43,146 bases of DNA. It comes from Nesterenkonia muleiensis. GTDB taxonomy: Bacteria > Actinomycetota > Actinomycetes > Actinomycetales > Micrococcaceae. Below are positions 1-8,334 of this stretch, piece by piece; within the stretch, counting starts at the first letter, position 1; every line of letters begins with the position of its first letter. The notes beneath the pieces are model-generated. The model made no database searches. It saw only the letters and a program-made list of their open reading frames with translations, and was not told where the DNA came from. The position numbers were made by a program, and so were the translations under genes. Where the stretch lies: the NCBI RefSeq assembly GCF_003600155.1, contig NZ_QWLD01000049.1, forward strand, positions 1 through 43,146, in the 5' to 3' direction.

Positions 1-40
1 GAATCCTTGGATGGAGGACCTCAGCCGAGGCGTTCGAGGA

Positions 41-864
41 TCAGTTACGCTCAGTCCAACAACGAACTGTTGCGAGCACCGGTTGAATACGGCCAGCGCG
101 GTTCTCAACCTCGGCGGGACGTTCGCTGATCATGATCATCTCTTTACCCAAGGTACGACCACGGCGCTGTTGGCCCTGTGGCTTACGGCGGGCCCGTCCA
201 GTACCCAGAGCTGCCTGGACTTCTTTCTTCAGCCCGCCGCGGGCCTGGAGGTAGAGGGCCTGATAGATCGTTTCGTGGCACACACGCATCTCCGGGTCGT
301 CGGGGAAGTCTTTGACCAGTGTCCTACTGATCTGCCGCGGTGACCACTGCACTGAAAGCTCTTCTTGGACCCACTCTCGTAGAGCAGACCCACCGGCGAG
401 CTTGGGCTGCTTGGGCCGAGCCCTGCGCATCTGCGCCATTCGCTGGGCCCCGTATGGCAAGTACCGCCCGTGAACATCACTGTTGCGAGCAATCCCACGA
501 CTGATGGTCGAAGCCGGTCGTCCCAGCTCAGCACCGATCTGGCGTAATGAAACCCCAGCACGCTGTAGGTCTCTGATCCGTTCCCCCTCAGCCAGTGACA
601 GAAACCTCCCGCCGGCTTCCTGCTGGTTGCTGAAAGCTGTCATCGCGCGCATATTCACGTTATATGCCTTCGGTGCTCGTCCTTGCCGGACCGGCGCGAC
701 ACCGCCCTGGGCCTGCAACTGCTGCTCCCACCGATGAGCAGTAGCACGGGAGGCTCCTACTGCCTGCCTGCCAGTCAGCCCCTGATCAACCAGATGCGTA
801 TACGCCGCTGGTCCTCACTGGTGTACCGGCGGACCTGCCAACGAGCCCTTGAGCCACTCGCCAA
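41..864 (-). pseudogene. IS30-family transposase, frameshifted and C-terminally deleted
   Basis: Reading on the minus strand from a TTG at 864, the protein begins with the N-terminal helix-turn-helix region of IS30 transposases (SGSRARWQVRRYTSEDQR). It then needs a one-base shift near 806 to continue as YTHLVDQGLTGRQAVGASRA. A second helix-turn-helix follows (GERIRDLQRAGVSLRQIGAE, then PASTISR), then the family's middle region (SPRQISRTLVKDFPDDPEM, CHETIYQALY). The family match ends at the motif ISERPAEVENRA, just where the DDE integrase core should begin. The last 20 or so codons are read from the element's terminal repeat. With the frameshift and no catalytic core it cannot be active. The longest open piece is 41-718. 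Confidence 0.8.
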
Positions 865-896
865 TTACAACTCCTGAAACCCAGGCCGTTGCAACC
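67..896 (-). mobile_element. IS30-family element remnant, internally deleted
   Basis: The stretch holds a broken IS30-type transposase gene between two imperfect inverted ends. The left end (from about 69) reads GTTGCGAGCACCGGTTGAAT inward, and the right end (to about 896) reads GTTGCAACGGCC inward on the minus strand. They share GTTGC and a scatter of later bases, as is usual for the loose ends of this family. The element is only about 0.83 kb, much shorter than an intact IS30-type element, because the transposase jumps straight from its middle into the left terminal sequence near 113. I could not define a target duplication. Confidence 0.6.
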
Positions 897-1141
897 ACCG
901 ATAGAACCCGCCTGAGGGGCTGACAACCAGCAAAGTGGCGCGTCGGGCTGGAGGCAGGCCCCCACGCCAGTGTGGCCGGTGAACGAGGGTGGGTCGTGAA
1001 GACACGGCAGAGGCCACGAGTCGATTATGAGACGATGAGGCATCATCACCCCAGAACTGAGCACACTCTTCGGGCCGGCCCAGACCAGCGCGAAGCAGAT
1101 GAGCTCAGTGCAGACGATCATCCACTCCGGGGAGGCCCACC
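897..1141. other. Intergenic region between IS30 remnant and SDR gene
   Basis: This 245-bp gap contains no open frame with recognisable protein similarity on either strand and no convincing promoter. Its last bases carry a good ribosome-binding site, GGGGAGG six bases before the GTG start of the next gene. Confidence 0.5.
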
Positions 1142-2797
1142 GTGGGGAAACGTGTGACGGACACATCAGATCAGGACCGGTTGGGTCAGGAGGGGATCAG
1201 ACTCAGCTCCACGCCGCGCACCGTACTGGTTCTGGGCGCCACAGGATATATCGGCGGACGGCTGGTGCCCCGGCTCCTGCAGGCCGGGCACCGAGTGCGC
1301 GCCGCGGCACGGTCGGTCGAGAAGATGGAGCACGCCCCATGGGCCGATGAGGTGGAGATCCACTACGTGGACCTCGACCAGGAGCAGGGCCTGGAGGAGG
1401 CGATGGACGGCGTCGACGTGGTCTACCACCTGGTGCATTCCATGGGTGGTGGAGGAGACTTCGAAGAGCGCGAGGCCAGCACCGCCCGCTACATCGCTGA
1501 GACAGCCGAACGCCAGGCAGTCGAACGCATCATCTTCCTGGGCGGACTGCACCCGGAGAATGTCAGACTCTCCCCACACATGCGTTCACGAGCCGCCGTG
1601 GCCAGGATTCTGCTGGAGGGCCCGGTGGACACTGTTGCCTTCCAGGCCGGAATCATCATCGGTTCGGGATCGGCGTCGTTCGAGATGATCCGTCACCTGG
1701 CCCTGGCCCTGCGCGTGATGCCAGCGCCGAACTGGGTGACAAACCGGGTGGAGCCCCTGGCCATTCGCGATGTGCTCCACTACCTCATCGCCGCCGCCGA
1801 CGCACCAGGGCGGATCGACCGGACCCTGGACCTGGGCTCCGGTGAGATCATGACCTACGCGAAGGTCATGCAGGAGTTCGCACGCACCGCCGGGCTGAAG
1901 CCACGATGGGTCATCCCGCTCCCATTGCCGGCGGCGACCCTCTCGGGCATCTGGGTAGGGCTGGTGACACCGCTGCCCATGGCGCTGACCATCCCGCTGG
2001 TGGCCTCGCTGCAGCAGGATGCCGTCACCGCGGACCGGGACGTGGACCGTTTCATCGACCCTCCTCCGGCAGGACTGCTGCGGTACGCCGAGGCGGTCAC
2101 CCTGGCCCTGCGCCGCGAGAAGGAGGGCGCGGTGGACACCACCTGGGACGCCGACTTCGGCTCCCTGGAACAGGCGGCGGGCTCACTGCCCAGCGACCCA
2201 GAATGGGCCGGCCGCCCGCAGTACGTCGACTCCCGCAGTGCGGAGACCGACCGGGTGAGTGCCGAGCACATCTGGGGTGTGATCGAAGGCATCGGCGGTG
2301 CCAACGGCTGGTACTCCTGGTCCCTGGCGTGGAAGGTGCGCGGAGTCTGGGACAAGCTGGCCGGCGGGGCAGGGCTGAACCGCGGACGCCGGCTGGCAGA
2401 CACGCTGCGGGTGGGGGACCCGGTGGACTGGTGGCGCGTCGAGACCCTGGAACCGCACCGCAGGCTGGTGCTTCGGGCTGAGATGAAAGTCGCCGGCGAC
2501 GCCTGGCTGGAGTTCACCCTTGATGAGCTGGAAGCCCCGGAAGGCTCAGCCCCGCGTGTGAGGATCACCCAGCGGGCCGTCTTCTTCCCCTCCAGCCCCG
2601 CCGGGAGGCTCTACTGGGCGGCCATGGCACCATTTCACCGGGTGATCTTCCCCAGCATGCTGGGCAACATCATCGACGCCGCACAGACCGCCGCGCAGGC
2701 TGAGCGTCCCACCCAAGACACTGGGGCAGTCTCTGGCGTCAGGCTCAGCGGGAAGGACCGTGAGGTGCAACAGGCACCTGCTGGAGGAAGCCGGTGA
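1142..2797 (+). CDS. SDR-family NAD(P)-binding protein with C-terminal DUF2867 domain
   Basis: This 551-residue protein has two parts. The first 300 or so residues are an atypical short-chain dehydrogenase/NAD(P)H-binding fold with the nucleotide-binding motif GATGYIGG at residues 32-39. The rest matches the DUF2867 domain attached to such proteins in actinobacteria, with a WYSW..AWKVRG stretch and a hydrophobic-tryptophan-rich end. The GTG start at 1142 has GGGGAGG six bases upstream. The substrate is unknown. It overlaps the photolyase gene by 4 bp (GTGA), so the two are probably translated together. Such SDRs often sit near photolyase genes in actinobacteria, which hints at a light or oxidative-stress role, but this is inference. 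Confidence 0.8.
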   Translation: MGKRVTDTSDQDRLGQEGIRLSSTPRTVLVLGATGYIGGRLVPRLLQAGHRVRAAARSVEKMEHAPWADEVEIHYVDLDQEQGLEEAMDGVDVVYHLVHSMGGGGDFEEREASTARYIAETAERQAVERIIFLGGLHPENVRLSPHMRSRAAVARILLEGPVDTVAFQAGIIIGSGSASFEMIRHLALALRVMPAPNWVTNRVEPLAIRDVLHYLIAAADAPGRIDRTLDLGSGEIMTYAKVMQEFARTAGLKPRWVIPLPLPAATLSGIWVGLVTPLPMALTIPLVASLQQDAVTADRDVDRFIDPPPAGLLRYAEAVTLALRREKEGAVDTTWDADFGSLEQAAGSLPSDPEWAGRPQYVDSRSAETDRVSAEHIWGVIEGIGGANGWYSWSLAWKVRGVWDKLAGGAGLNRGRRLADTLRVGDPVDWWRVETLEPHRRLVLRAEMKVAGDAWLEFTLDELEAPEGSAPRVRITQRAVFFPSSPAGRLYWAAMAPFHRVIFPSMLGNIIDAAQTAAQAERPTQDTGAVSGVRLSGKDREVQQAPAGGSR

Positions 2798-4182
2798 GCC
2801 GCACCCTGGTCTGGTTCCGCGACGACCTGAGGGTCCAGGACCACCCGGCTCTTATGGAGGCTGTCCACCATGCTGAGGGCCCCGGCGATGTGGTGGGCCT
2901 CTACGTTCTTGACGATGCCAGCCCCGGGATCCGGCCCTTGGGCGGTGCCGCACGCTGGTGGCTTCATCATGCGCTGTCTTCGCTGCGGGAAGACCTGGCG
3001 TCCCTGGGCGTTCCTCTGCTGATCCGCAGCGGGGATCCGCAGCAGCTGCTTCCTGAACTGGCCACCGCCTGCGCGGCTGAGCGAGTCTACTGGTCCAGGC
3101 GCTACGGAGGAGATGAGCGCACGCTCGATGCCGCCATCAAGAGCAGCCTGCCCGAGCACGGCGTCGCGACCGAGAGCTTTGCCGCCTCAGTGCTGAGGGA
3201 ACCCTGGACAGTCCAGACCACCACCGGCGGACCCTATAAGGTCTTCACCCCGTTCTGGAACGCGCTCAGCGCTTTGGACTTCAGAGAGCCCCTGGCCGCA
3301 CCGGAACCTCTGGGCGACCTCGGCAGCGCCACCGCACGCCTCGCCGGAGCGGGTGTGCGGCTGGGTGAGCCGGAGGAGCTGGAGCTGCTGCCGAGGCGTC
3401 CGGACTGGGCGGCAGGGCTGCGCCTGACCTGGGACGCCACCGAAGTCGGCGGCCACCGCCGGCTGCACACGTTCGTGGAGGAACTCGGCGCAGAGTACGA
3501 CGACGCCCGCGATATCCCCTCCACCGATGGAACCTCCCGGCTGTCCCCCTACCTGCGGTTCGGGCAGCTCAGCCCGTTCCAGGTCTGGCACGCCGCGGCG
3601 TCGATCGGTGAGGAGACCAGCCGCCGTACTTTCCGGTCCGAACTGGGCTGGCGCGAATTCTGTTGGCATCTGCTCTACCACTTCCCGCAGTTGCCCCACA
3701 CCAATCTGCGCGCCGAGTTCGACCACTACCCCTGGCAGAGCAGGCAGGATGCCCCAGAGGAGTTCCACTCCTGGACATCAGGCACCACCGGCATACCACT
3801 GGTGGATGCTGGGATGCGTGAACTCTGGGAGACCGGTCATATGCACAACCGCGTACGGATGATCACCGCGAGTTTCCTGGTGAAGAACCTGGGTATCGAC
3901 TGGCGGGAGGGGGAAGCCTGGTTCTGGGACACTCTGGTGGATGCCGACGCCGCCTCCAACCCCGCGAACTGGCAATGGGTGGCAGGATGCGGGATGGACG
4001 CCGCGCCCTATTTCAGGATCTTCAACCCGGAGCGCCAGCGGGAGAGATTCGACCCGCAGAACGCCTACACCGAGCAATGGGTGCCCGAGCTGAACACCGG
4101 TGACTACCCGGAGCCCATCGTGGACCTCAAGGCCTCACGGGCCGAGGCGCTGGAGCACTACAAGAGCATCAGCGGCCGTTGA
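2794..4182 (+). CDS. phrB: Deoxyribodipyrimidine photolyase (class I)
   Basis: DNA photolyase repairs UV-induced pyrimidine dimers using light and reduced FAD. The N-terminal part (about residues 1-150) is the alpha/beta antenna-chromophore domain, beginning TLVWFRDDLRVQDHPAL. The C-terminal part is the helical FAD/DNA-binding domain. Family signatures are clear: SPYLRFGQLSP, the loop with NRVRMITASFLVKNL, and NWQWVAGCGMDAAPYFRIFN starting at residue 392. The length of 462 residues is typical. The GTG start overlaps the stop of the preceding SDR gene. It converges with the YeeZ-like gene 16 bp downstream without a visible terminator. Class I CPD photolyase is most likely; sequence reading cannot exclude a 6-4 photolyase or cryptochrome-like role. 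Confidence 0.95.
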   Translation: MSRTLVWFRDDLRVQDHPALMEAVHHAEGPGDVVGLYVLDDASPGIRPLGGAARWWLHHALSSLREDLASLGVPLLIRSGDPQQLLPELATACAAERVYWSRRYGGDERTLDAAIKSSLPEHGVATESFAASVLREPWTVQTTTGGPYKVFTPFWNALSALDFREPLAAPEPLGDLGSATARLAGAGVRLGEPEELELLPRRPDWAAGLRLTWDATEVGGHRRLHTFVEELGAEYDDARDIPSTDGTSRLSPYLRFGQLSPFQVWHAAASIGEETSRRTFRSELGWREFCWHLLYHFPQLPHTNLRAEFDHYPWQSRQDAPEEFHSWTSGTTGIPLVDAGMRELWETGHMHNRVRMITASFLVKNLGIDWREGEAWFWDTLVDADAASNPANWQWVAGCGMDAAPYFRIFNPERQRERFDPQNAYTEQWVPELNTGDYPEPIVDLKASRAEALEHYKSISGR

Positions 4183-4198
4183 ACTCCGTCCACTGAAC

Positions 4199-5083
4199 TC
4201 AGTCCGCGCAGCCCCGGTAGGCCGCCAGCAGCGGCGCATAGCCCTCCCGGAAACTGGGATAGCGCAGCCCACCGGGACCAAGCAGCCGGTGCAGAGCTGC
4301 GGCGTCGATGCTTTTGCCTACGGGGGTTCCGGAGCCGGTGTCCGGAGGAACGGGCACGCCCAGCTCGGCGGCCAGATACCGCAGCACCTCACCCAAGGGT
4401 GCCGGCTCTGCATCCACCGCATGCAGCAGCCGCGGAGGCCGTTCGGCCTTCAGCAGCGCGAGGATCGTTGTGACCAGATCATCGCGGTGGATCCGGTTGG
4501 TGATCCGTCCGTGATCGGCACCATCGCCGCGCAGCACACGCTCGACGGTGCGGTGCCGGCCGGGTCCGTAGATCCCGGCGGGGCGGAGGACGACGGCGCC
4601 GTCGAACAGCTGGACGGCGTCCTGCTCGGCTGCCAGAAGCACCTGGGCGGTCTCCCGCTGAGGTGCCGGGACACTCTGTTCGGTGACCACCGCGCCGTCG
4701 TGCTCTCCCAGCACACTGGTGGAGGAGACGAAGATGACCCGTTCAGGAGCGCGCGGCAGGGCGGAGACCAGCCCGTGCAGGGTATTGCGGTATGCCCGGG
4801 TGTAGCCCTCGGCATCGGAGCTGTCAGCGGTCAGGGCCACCACCACCGCATCGGCCTCGGGCAGAGTCTCCGTTCCTGGTACGGACCCGGGACCAGCCCC
4901 AGCAGCAGCAAGGTCCAGCTGCCGCACCGGGAACGGCAGGCAGCGCTGCTCAGAGCTGCGGCGGACTGCGGTGACATGGTGCCCCTGGGCGTGCAGGCGC
5001 AGGCCGACCTGCGTGTTGAGGTCTCCGCAGCCGGCCAACAGCACCCGCTGCGAGGCGGGATGACCGGTTGCGGGGCTGCTCAT
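4199..5083 (-). CDS. NAD(P)-binding epimerase/SDR, YeeZ-like
   Basis: A 294-residue extended-SDR protein. It opens with a Rossmann strand and turn VLLAGCGDL (residues 14-22), then shows VIFVSSTSVLGE with the serine region of the active site, and LRPAGIYGPGR, typical of YeeZ-like NAD-dependent epimerases. In YeeZ relatives the first loop is usually GCGxLG; here the last glycine position is asparagine. I chose the ATG at 5083 because AGGAG lies just upstream and the start overlaps the upstream membrane-protein stop by 4 bp (ATGA). The longer open frame reaching 5392 would run through that gene. Substrate unknown; it forms an operon with the TspO-type gene. Confidence 0.8.
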   Translation of the reverse strand: MSSPATGHPASQRVLLAGCGDLNTQVGLRLHAQGHHVTAVRRSSEQRCLPFPVRQLDLAAAGAGPGSVPGTETLPEADAVVVALTADSSDAEGYTRAYRNTLHGLVSALPRAPERVIFVSSTSVLGEHDGAVVTEQSVPAPQRETAQVLLAAEQDAVQLFDGAVVLRPAGIYGPGRHRTVERVLRGDGADHGRITNRIHRDDLVTTILALLKAERPPRLLHAVDAEPAPLGEVLRYLAAELGVPVPPDTGSGTPVGKSIDAAALHRLLGPGGLRYPSFREGYAPLLAAYRGCAD

Positions 5084-5946
5084 TGTGAATCTCCTGCGGC
5101 GGATGCCGAGGCCGGCTTCCGGGCCCTCTTTGCCCGGCGCGCCGATGCCGACTCTTTGGCGAGCCGTATCCACGGCACCGCCAGCGGCGCCACCAGCACC
5201 AGTCCTGCGGCCACTCCGGCAGCGACAACCAGCAGAGGTGATTCGAAGCTGCCCTGGTTGCGGGCCTCGACGATCCACGCCAGGCCCCAGGCCAGGCTCA
5301 GCGCCGGGGCGATCCTCCCGTTGGTCCACAGTCCCAGCGCGATGCCCAGAGCCGTCACTGCGGCGATGACACTGACCGTGGCAGCCTCCCACGCCTGAAA
5401 ACCCTCAGTCCCGAGTGACCCCAACCATGCTGCGATGTTCGCCGCCGTCGCCACGCAGATCCAGCCCAGGTAGAGCCCGAAGGTGCCGTCGGTCAGCAGC
5501 CTCTCCACGCGGCTCTGGGCAGGTGAGGCCTCCATCAGCAGCAGGATGCGCACCAGCACGGCCAGCAGCATCAGCATCACCAGCACACTGACACCCAGCC
5601 AGCCCAGCTGCACCACCCAGAGCCACACGGCGTTGAGCACCACTGAGAGAATCGCCCAGAGCCGCAGCCGGTGCTGCCTGGCAGATCCGCGAGCCGTGGT
5701 GCTCAGCTGCCAGAGGGCATAGCCGACCAGGCCCAGGTAGATCACGCTCCAGATCCGGAAAGCGCCGCTGGCCGGGGCCAAGGGGGTGGCATCTGCCCCC
5801 AACCACCCGCCCACAGCCTCCTGCATATCGGTGCCGCCCACAGCGCCGCTGCCGAAGAACGCTGCGACCACCGCCGCCGCCGTCGCCAGCACCATCAGCA
5901 GGCTCTGGCTCAGCGGCGTGGCTCTGGTGTGAGAAGTCTCTGACAT
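5080..5946 (-). CDS. TspO/MBR-type tryptophan-rich membrane protein
   Basis: A 288-residue integral membrane protein with about eight hydrophobic segments. The motif FRIWSVIYLGLVGYALWQ, followed by NAVWLWVVQLGW, resembles the tryptophan-rich sensory protein family (TspO/MBR) in its long actinobacterial form. TspO proteins bind porphyrins and other hydrophobic ligands and take part in stress and light responses. The C-terminus is a basic, alanine-rich cytoplasmic tail. The gene starts the minus-strand unit with the YeeZ-like epimerase. Its placement beside photolyase fits a photostress group, but this is inference, and a general membrane-protein annotation is the fallback. Confidence 0.7.
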   Translation of the reverse strand: MSETSHTRATPLSQSLLMVLATAAAVVAAFFGSGAVGGTDMQEAVGGWLGADATPLAPASGAFRIWSVIYLGLVGYALWQLSTTARGSARQHRLRLWAILSVVLNAVWLWVVQLGWLGVSVLVMLMLLAVLVRILLLMEASPAQSRVERLLTDGTFGLYLGWICVATAANIAAWLGSLGTEGFQAWEAATVSVIAAVTALGIALGLWTNGRIAPALSLAWGLAWIVEARNQGSFESPLLVVAAGVAAGLVLVAPLAVPWIRLAKESASARRAKRARKPASASAAGDSQ

Positions 5947-5979
5947 GGGGCAAGCCTAGAGGCTCCGCATCGTTAACCC

Positions 5980-6777
5980 CTAAGATTCACCGGCTCCGGT
6001 GTCTTCGGCCTCAGGATCAATGGCCGAGGGAAGCTCCGCCCAGGTGATGACGTTTCCATCCTCTGCGGTGATCTCCACCCGCTCCACCTCGTCGCGCATG
6101 ATCGCGGCATTCATCCGGCACTCGATGAGCACCTCGGAGCCGAAGAACGTCCCGGAGGCGAACTCCTGACCGTCCTCGGCCACCAGCACCACGGTGAAGC
6201 TCGATCCCGGTTCGAGACCCTCGATCTCCAAGACGGTCTCAGTTCCCCAGGTATGGGCGATCAGGCTGCCGTCCACACTGACCTCCCCGGGCTCGTCCAA
6301 GAACGTGATCTCCTCGACAGCGCCGTAGGTCCCCGGCGGTCCGTCGGGAGGGGAGTCGATGAGGTGCTGCACCGTCAGGGTCGCCCCGCTTCCGGCGATG
6401 ACGGAGCCCGCCGCAACCAGGGCGAACGCCGCACGTCGTCGCCCGCGGGGCTGCTGGGCACGGCTGTGCTCAGATAAGGGCTTCTCGGATGCGCTGGCCG
6501 CCGGCGCACCGTTACCCTCCACAACTGTCTCGGAGCGCACCCCGGATTCAGTGATGCTCCTGATGGAGGCGTCCAGCCGCTGGGGAGGTTCAGCCTCCTC
6601 CCAGTGCGGGACCGCCGCCTGGAGTCCAGGCAGCAGGCCCATCAGCTCGTGGAGAGTGGCGTCGATGGTGGGGTCCTGGGCGCGCAAGGCGTCGAACTCA
6701 GCCTGCTCCTGGGCTGAGAGGTCCGAGGCCGCGGCTGCCGCGATGAGCTCCTCGACGCGATCAGAGTGATCAGTCAT
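5980..6777 (-). CDS. Anti-sigma factor, RskA-like
   Basis: A 265-residue single-span membrane protein. The N-terminal 80 residues form a cytoplasmic anti-sigma domain (LIAAAAASDLSAQEQAEFDA, then a leucine-rich stretch). A proline/serine linker follows, then one membrane segment (RRAAFALVAAGSVIAGSGAT) and an extracytoplasmic RskA-type beta domain. RskA proteins hold a partner ECF sigma factor at the membrane until regulated proteolysis releases it. I placed the start at the ATG at 6777, which overlaps the sigma-factor stop by 8 bp; an in-frame upstream ATG at 6801 lies deep in the sigma gene. The overlap supports co-translation of the two regulators. Confidence 0.85.
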   Translation of the reverse strand: MTDHSDRVEELIAAAAASDLSAQEQAEFDALRAQDPTIDATLHELMGLLPGLQAAVPHWEEAEPPQRLDASIRSITESGVRSETVVEGNGAPAASASEKPLSEHSRAQQPRGRRRAAFALVAAGSVIAGSGATLTVQHLIDSPPDGPPGTYGAVEEITFLDEPGEVSVDGSLIAHTWGTETVLEIEGLEPGSSFTVVLVAEDGQEFASGTFFGSEVLIECRMNAAIMRDEVERVEITAEDGNVITWAELPSAIDPEAEDTGAGES

Positions 6778-7351
6778 CGTCTGCCTCCGATGAAGTGACA
6801 TAGCGGCGCAGTGCCCGTAAGCCGTGGAAGGTTCTGGACCGTAGCGTGGATATGGGAATGTCTGTCGATTCTGAGAGTTCTGCGTAGCTCAGTCCAATCA
6901 GGTGGATGGCCACCACCGCCTGGCGGTGCTCGGTGCTCAGGCAGGACAGCGCCTCGATGAGCATCAGCTTCTCTGCGGGGTCCGGCGCAGAAGTGCTCAG
7001 ATGCGTCATGCGGCGGTCATCGACAGGCTCAGGCAGCCGTGCACGCCGCCGGAAGGCGTCTTTGATGACGTTGCGGGCGATCGCGAAGAGCCAGGTGCGG
7101 GCGCTGGCCTGCTGGGGGTCGAAGCGGTGACGGGCCAGCCAGGCTTTGGTGAAGCTCTCTTGGGTCACCTCTTCCGCGGCGTCGGGATCGCCCAGTGCGT
7201 TGAGTGCGAAGAGATACAGCTGCCTGCCGAACCTGCTGTAGGTCTCGGCCACGTCGAAGTGAACTGGCTGTGGAGGCGAATGGTCCGCGGTCTGTGCCGG
7301 CTCCGGGGGAGACTGTCCCAGTCTGATCACGTCCTCGTTCGTGTGCCGCAC
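6770..7351 (-). CDS. ECF RNA polymerase sigma factor, SigK-like
   Basis: Encodes an extracytoplasmic-function sigma factor of about 193 residues. Region 2 spans about residues 35-103 (YLFALNALGDPDAAEEVTQE, then the -10 recognition helix RTWLFAIARNVIKDAFRRR). Region 4 spans about 135-186 (LSTEHRQAVVAIHLIGLSYA, then PISTLRSRTFHGLRALRRY). The start is uncertain: the open frame continues to 7624, but that would overlap the divergent CHRD gene. I chose the GTG at 7351; another GTG lies at 7333, and neither has a strong ribosome site. Pairing with an RskA-like anti-sigma factor is the arrangement of SigK. Likely targets are itself and the divergent CHRD/sortase genes, which is inference. Confidence 0.85.
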   Translation of the reverse strand: MRHTNEDVIRLGQSPPEPAQTADHSPPQPVHFDVAETYSRFGRQLYLFALNALGDPDAAEEVTQESFTKAWLARHRFDPQQASARTWLFAIARNVIKDAFRRRARLPEPVDDRRMTHLSTSAPDPAEKLMLIEALSCLSTEHRQAVVAIHLIGLSYAELSESTDIPISTLRSRTFHGLRALRRYVTSSEADDD

Positions 7352-7523
7352 AGCTGATGAATCAGGTATTGGTAGGGTGCTGACGCCGAGTCCACGGGTC
7401 CTTCGGCGGTGATTCCTCCGAAAAACTTCGGTGGCGGGTTCAACGGAAGCGTCCCCTGTCGCGTACACCACACTAGCAGGGCGCACCCGCGGTCTGTGAT
7501 GACATCTCAGAGAGGACAACACT

Positions 7524-8273
7524 ATGGCTACCCAGACGATTCGCCGCCGGACGGTGATGGGAGGGTGCGTCGCCGCCGGTGCCGCGGTCTCACTGATGCT
7601 GGCCGGACCGGCCCATGCCCACACTGATCACGGTGATCATGTCAACGAGGTGGACTGGCCCGAGGACTTCACCAGCGCCTATTCCGCCATGGCGGTTCCC
7701 GATGAGGTGGTTGTCCCCGAGGGGGAGCCCTCTCCGATTGATGAGGACGCCACCGGTGATTTCATGCTCTGGCTCAACTCTGAGCTGGATGTGATCTGCT
7801 ATGAGATCGCCTTGGAGGGTGTGACCGGCAATTACGAGAGCCCAGCATTCACTGCGACGCACATTCATGAGGGTCCTACAGGTGAGGCCGGTCCGCCGCG
7901 GGTGGCCTTCCCAGACCCCCAGTCTGAGGGAGATGGTCCGCGCACCTCCTCCGGCTGTATGGAGGGCCCTTTCGTCACCGGGGTGGAGGACGATGACGGC
8001 AACGATCACGGTGACTGGTTCACCGTGTCCCAGATCGAGGACGACCCAACAGCCTTCTATGCGGATGTGCATACCGAGGAATATCTCGACGGCGTGGTGC
8101 GTGGTCAGCTGACCCAGGTGCCGCTGGACGGAGTGGAGACAGGCGGCGGCGGTGAAACCGCTCAGCAGGGTATCGCCATCGCCGGTCCGGCCGCCGGCGT
8201 CGGTGCTGTGGCGCTGTTGGCCGCCGGAGCCTATGTGCTGATCATGCGCCGGTCGCGCAACCAGCAGGTGTGA
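7524..8273 (+). CDS. CHRD-domain exported protein with C-terminal membrane anchor
   Basis: A 249-residue acidic secreted protein. It begins with a Tat-like signal (RRRTVMGG, then a hydrophobic run and AHA cleavage near residue 32). The middle, about residues 50-195, is a CHRD domain as seen in chordin-like bacterial surface proteins (ICYEIALEGVTG, THIHEGPTGEAGP, FYADVHTEEYLDGVVRGQL). The C-terminus is a hydrophobic segment and a short basic tail (MRRSRNQQV), like a sortase or stop-transfer anchor, but no LPXTG motif precedes it. GAGAGG lies ahead of the ATG. It is divergent from the sigma-factor gene and 7 bp before a class F sortase, so the four genes look like one surface-stress module. Confidence 0.85.
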   Translation: MATQTIRRRTVMGGCVAAGAAVSLMLAGPAHAHTDHGDHVNEVDWPEDFTSAYSAMAVPDEVVVPEGEPSPIDEDATGDFMLWLNSELDVICYEIALEGVTGNYESPAFTATHIHEGPTGEAGPPRVAFPDPQSEGDGPRTSSGCMEGPFVTGVEDDDGNDHGDWFTVSQIEDDPTAFYADVHTEEYLDGVVRGQLTQVPLDGVETGGGGETAQQGIAIAGPAAGVGAVALLAAGAYVLIMRRSRNQQV

Positions 8274-8334
8274 CCGGGGCGTGCCTTATATGCCCACAGA
8301 TGCTCCGCAGGCTGGCAGGATCAGGATCTCTGTG

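Noticed and set aside
4199-5392. A 397-residue frame for the YeeZ-like gene starting at 5392
   Set aside because: It runs 300 bp into the TspO-type gene; the ATG at 5083 has a good ribosome site and gives the usual protein length.
6770-7624. A 284-residue version of the ECF sigma factor starting at 7624
   Set aside because: It would overlap the divergent CHRD gene, and the extra N-terminal 90 residues have no sigma-factor similarity.
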